From the NCBI GenBank assembly GCA_025928415.1, contig JAICJK010000158.1, positions 1 to 6,372 on the forward strand: a stretch of DNA of 6,372 nt, written 5' to 3'. Source of the stretch: Solirubrobacteraceae bacterium. GTDB taxonomy: Bacteria > Actinomycetota > Thermoleophilia > Solirubrobacterales > Solirubrobacteraceae. Shown piece by piece: positions 5,532 to 6,372 of this stretch (its first letter is position 1; each line of letters begins with the position of its first letter). The notes below the pieces were generated by a model. The model did no database searches and was not told the origin of the DNA. It saw nothing but the letters and a program-made list of their open reading frames with translations. The translations under genes and the position numbers were made by a program.

Positions 5532-6122
5532 TCAGGCGGCGGGCGGGCGGGCAGCGGCCGCGGCGGCGCGGCGGTCCTCGGCGGCGATCGCGGCCTGGGT
5601 GACGGGGCAGCCCCGCGGGTGCCCGCAGGCGTCGGCGTCGCACAGGTCGCAGATCACGCGGCTGTCGTGCGCGTCCCGTGTCGCCGCGGCCAGCAGCTTG
5701 GCCAGGACCGGCGTCAGGGCCCGCCGCTGGCGGGCGGACAGCGGCGCGAGCAGCGACCGGACGGTCTCCTCGCGCGCCAGCCGCGCGCCGGCGACCGCCG
5801 TGCGGCCCGCGGGCGTGAGCTCCAGCCCGACGGCGCGGCCGTCGCCGCCGGCGCCCGCGCGGCGCGTCACGAAGCCCCGGTGCGGGAGGCGGTCGGCCAG
5901 GCGCACGGTCCCCGGATGGGAGAGCCCCGTGGCGTCGCGCAGCAGCCCGAGCGGCTCGCCGTCGGCGTAGTTGTCCAGCGTGATCAGCGCGGCCGCCTCG
6001 GTCCGGGACAGCCCCGTCGCGTCGAGCAGCGCCTCCTGCGTGCGGTCGGCCACCACGCCGGCGAGCGCGCCGAGCAGGTTGGCCGTCCGGGCCTCCGAGC
6101 CGGCGCTAGCCCGCGACGCCAT
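5532..6122 (-). CDS. MarR-family transcriptional regulator with C-terminal four-cysteine cluster
   Basis: 196 aa, dimeric winged-helix DNA-binding protein family. The winged helix spans about 36-107: GLSRTEAAALITLDNY (37-52), the recognition-helix region LLRDATGLSHPGTVRLADRLPHRGFV (60-85), and the wing RRAGAGGDGRAVGLELTPAG (87-106) with the conserved Asp94-x-Arg96. Helices at about 15-35 and 110-148 would make the dimer interface. After them comes an unusual tail, VICDLCDADACGHPRGCPV (156-174), with Cys158, Cys161, Cys166 and Cys172 spaced CxxC-x4-C-x5-C and His168 nearby. I recall similar tails in some actinobacterial MarR proteins, but no proven ligand; metal binding or thiol redox sensing is inference. 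The last 20 residues are Ala-rich. The ATG at 6122 overlaps the upstream PASTA-like gene by 17 bp and lacks a ribosome site; a GTG near 6056 is a possible shorter start that would still keep the winged helix. Position just before the aldehyde oxidoreductase genes suggests it controls them. Confidence 0.87.
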   Translation of the reverse strand: MASRASAGSEARTANLLGALAGVVADRTQEALLDATGLSRTEAAALITLDNYADGEPLGLLRDATGLSHPGTVRLADRLPHRGFVTRRAGAGGDGRAVGLELTPAGRTAVAGARLAREETVRSLLAPLSARQRRALTPVLAKLLAAATRDAHDSRVICDLCDADACGHPRGCPVTQAAIAAEDRRAAAAAARPPAA

Positions 6123-6372
6123 GCGGGAACTGGTGGGGGGTGCGGCAGGCGGCCTCGATGACGGCGATGCTGGCGCCCCGCGGCCGTCGCTCGCCGGCGA
6201 CCGGCGACTGGCGCAGGACCTTCACGCAGCCGATGTTGTAGCGGCCGTTGGCGGCCTTGCCGGTGAACCCGGTCCAGCGCATCCGCAGCCCGGCGCGCGC
6301 CAGCAGCCGGTGGGCGTCGGCCTGGCGGCGGCCGACGAGCTGCGGGACCGTCACGAGCGCCGGGGCGGGGGC
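6106..6372 (-). CDS. C-terminal part of a PASTA-like domain protein (partial, 5' end outside the window)
   Basis: The minus-strand frame is open from the window edge to a TAG at 6108-6106, giving 88 visible residues. It begins APAPALVTVPQLVGRRQADAH: a Pro/Ala linker, then the VP-x-LVG-x(4)-A opening of a PASTA domain, continuing LLARAGLRMRW, VLRQSPVAGERRPRGASIAVI. A GTG at 6354 exists, but the reading continues upstream of it as a sensible linker, so an internal start is unlikely and the gene is treated as truncated by the window. PASTA domains usually sit outside the membrane, for example on serine/threonine kinases and cell-wall enzymes; here only the end of one is visible and its host protein is unknown. 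Two cysteines (in NIGCVKV and EAACRT) bracket the second half of the domain and could pair if it is exported. The tail TPHQFPHGVAG runs 17 bp into the MarR gene. Confidence 0.7.
   Translation of the reverse strand, partial: APAPALVTVPQLVGRRQADAHRLLARAGLRMRWTGFTGKAANGRYNIGCVKVLRQSPVAGERRPRGASIAVIEAACRTPHQFPHGVAG

Noticed and set aside
5619..6161. 180-codon plus-strand open frame opposite MarR
   Set aside because: Gln/Arg/Gly-rich antisense translation; the minus-strand MarR winged helix is clear.

Overview
The window is extremely GC-rich DNA with dense, short-gapped genes. The gene families (an actinobacterial DUF3159 membrane protein, PASTA-type sequence, GTG starts, a candidate leaderless promoter) suggest a high-GC actinobacterium. 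Thermoleophilia/Solirubrobacterales is my best guess; this is inference from gene content and composition, not from a marker gene. No rRNA, tRNA, insertion sequence, CRISPR array or phage gene was seen.

Layout. Positions 1-132 (minus) hold the N-terminus of a gene leaving the left edge: a basic, Arg-rich leader followed by a hydrophobic segment. Diverging from it, a solitary beta-class DNA adenine methyltransferase runs on the plus strand (best start 186, stop 1034). Its 3' end overlaps by 58 bp the 3' end of a convergent DUF3159 membrane-protein gene (977-1696, minus, GTG start). Everything to the right of that is on the minus strand. Reading in the direction of transcription from the right edge, the order is: the C-terminal part of a PASTA-like protein (6372-6106), a MarR-family regulator with a four-cysteine tail (6122-5532), then a three-gene molybdenum hydroxylase operon: 2Fe-2S subunit (5463-4957), FAD/4Fe-4S subunit (4960-3968) and molybdopterin subunit (3971-1806).

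The centre of the window is the molybdenum enzyme. It matches the PaoABC (YagTSR) aldehyde oxidoreductase type, rather than CO dehydrogenase or purine-type xanthine dehydrogenase. The medium subunit carries the extra four-cysteine 4Fe-4S insertion and the large subunit has the GGGFGSKG and KGIGEIG active-site motifs. Electrons would pass from the aldehyde at the Mo centre through two 2Fe-2S clusters to FAD, with the extra 4Fe-4S cluster near the FAD. Both gene junctions are ATGA overlaps, so the three subunits are probably translationally coupled. Unlike E. coli PaoA, the small subunit has no Tat leader, and an in-frame stop just upstream of the first possible ATG rules one out, so the complex is predicted to be cytoplasmic. 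No PaoD/XdhC-type cofactor-insertion gene is present in the window.

The MarR gene lies 47 bp before the first possible ATG of the small subunit (68 bp before the preferred one) on the same strand and is the obvious candidate regulator. Its cysteine cluster raises the possibility of metal or redox sensing. I see no clearly novel system here. The more interesting points are the regulator-enzyme pairing, the missing Tat leader, the overlapping convergent methyltransferase/DUF3159 ends, and the short tandem repeat encoding the Ala-Thr-Pro leader of the large subunit.
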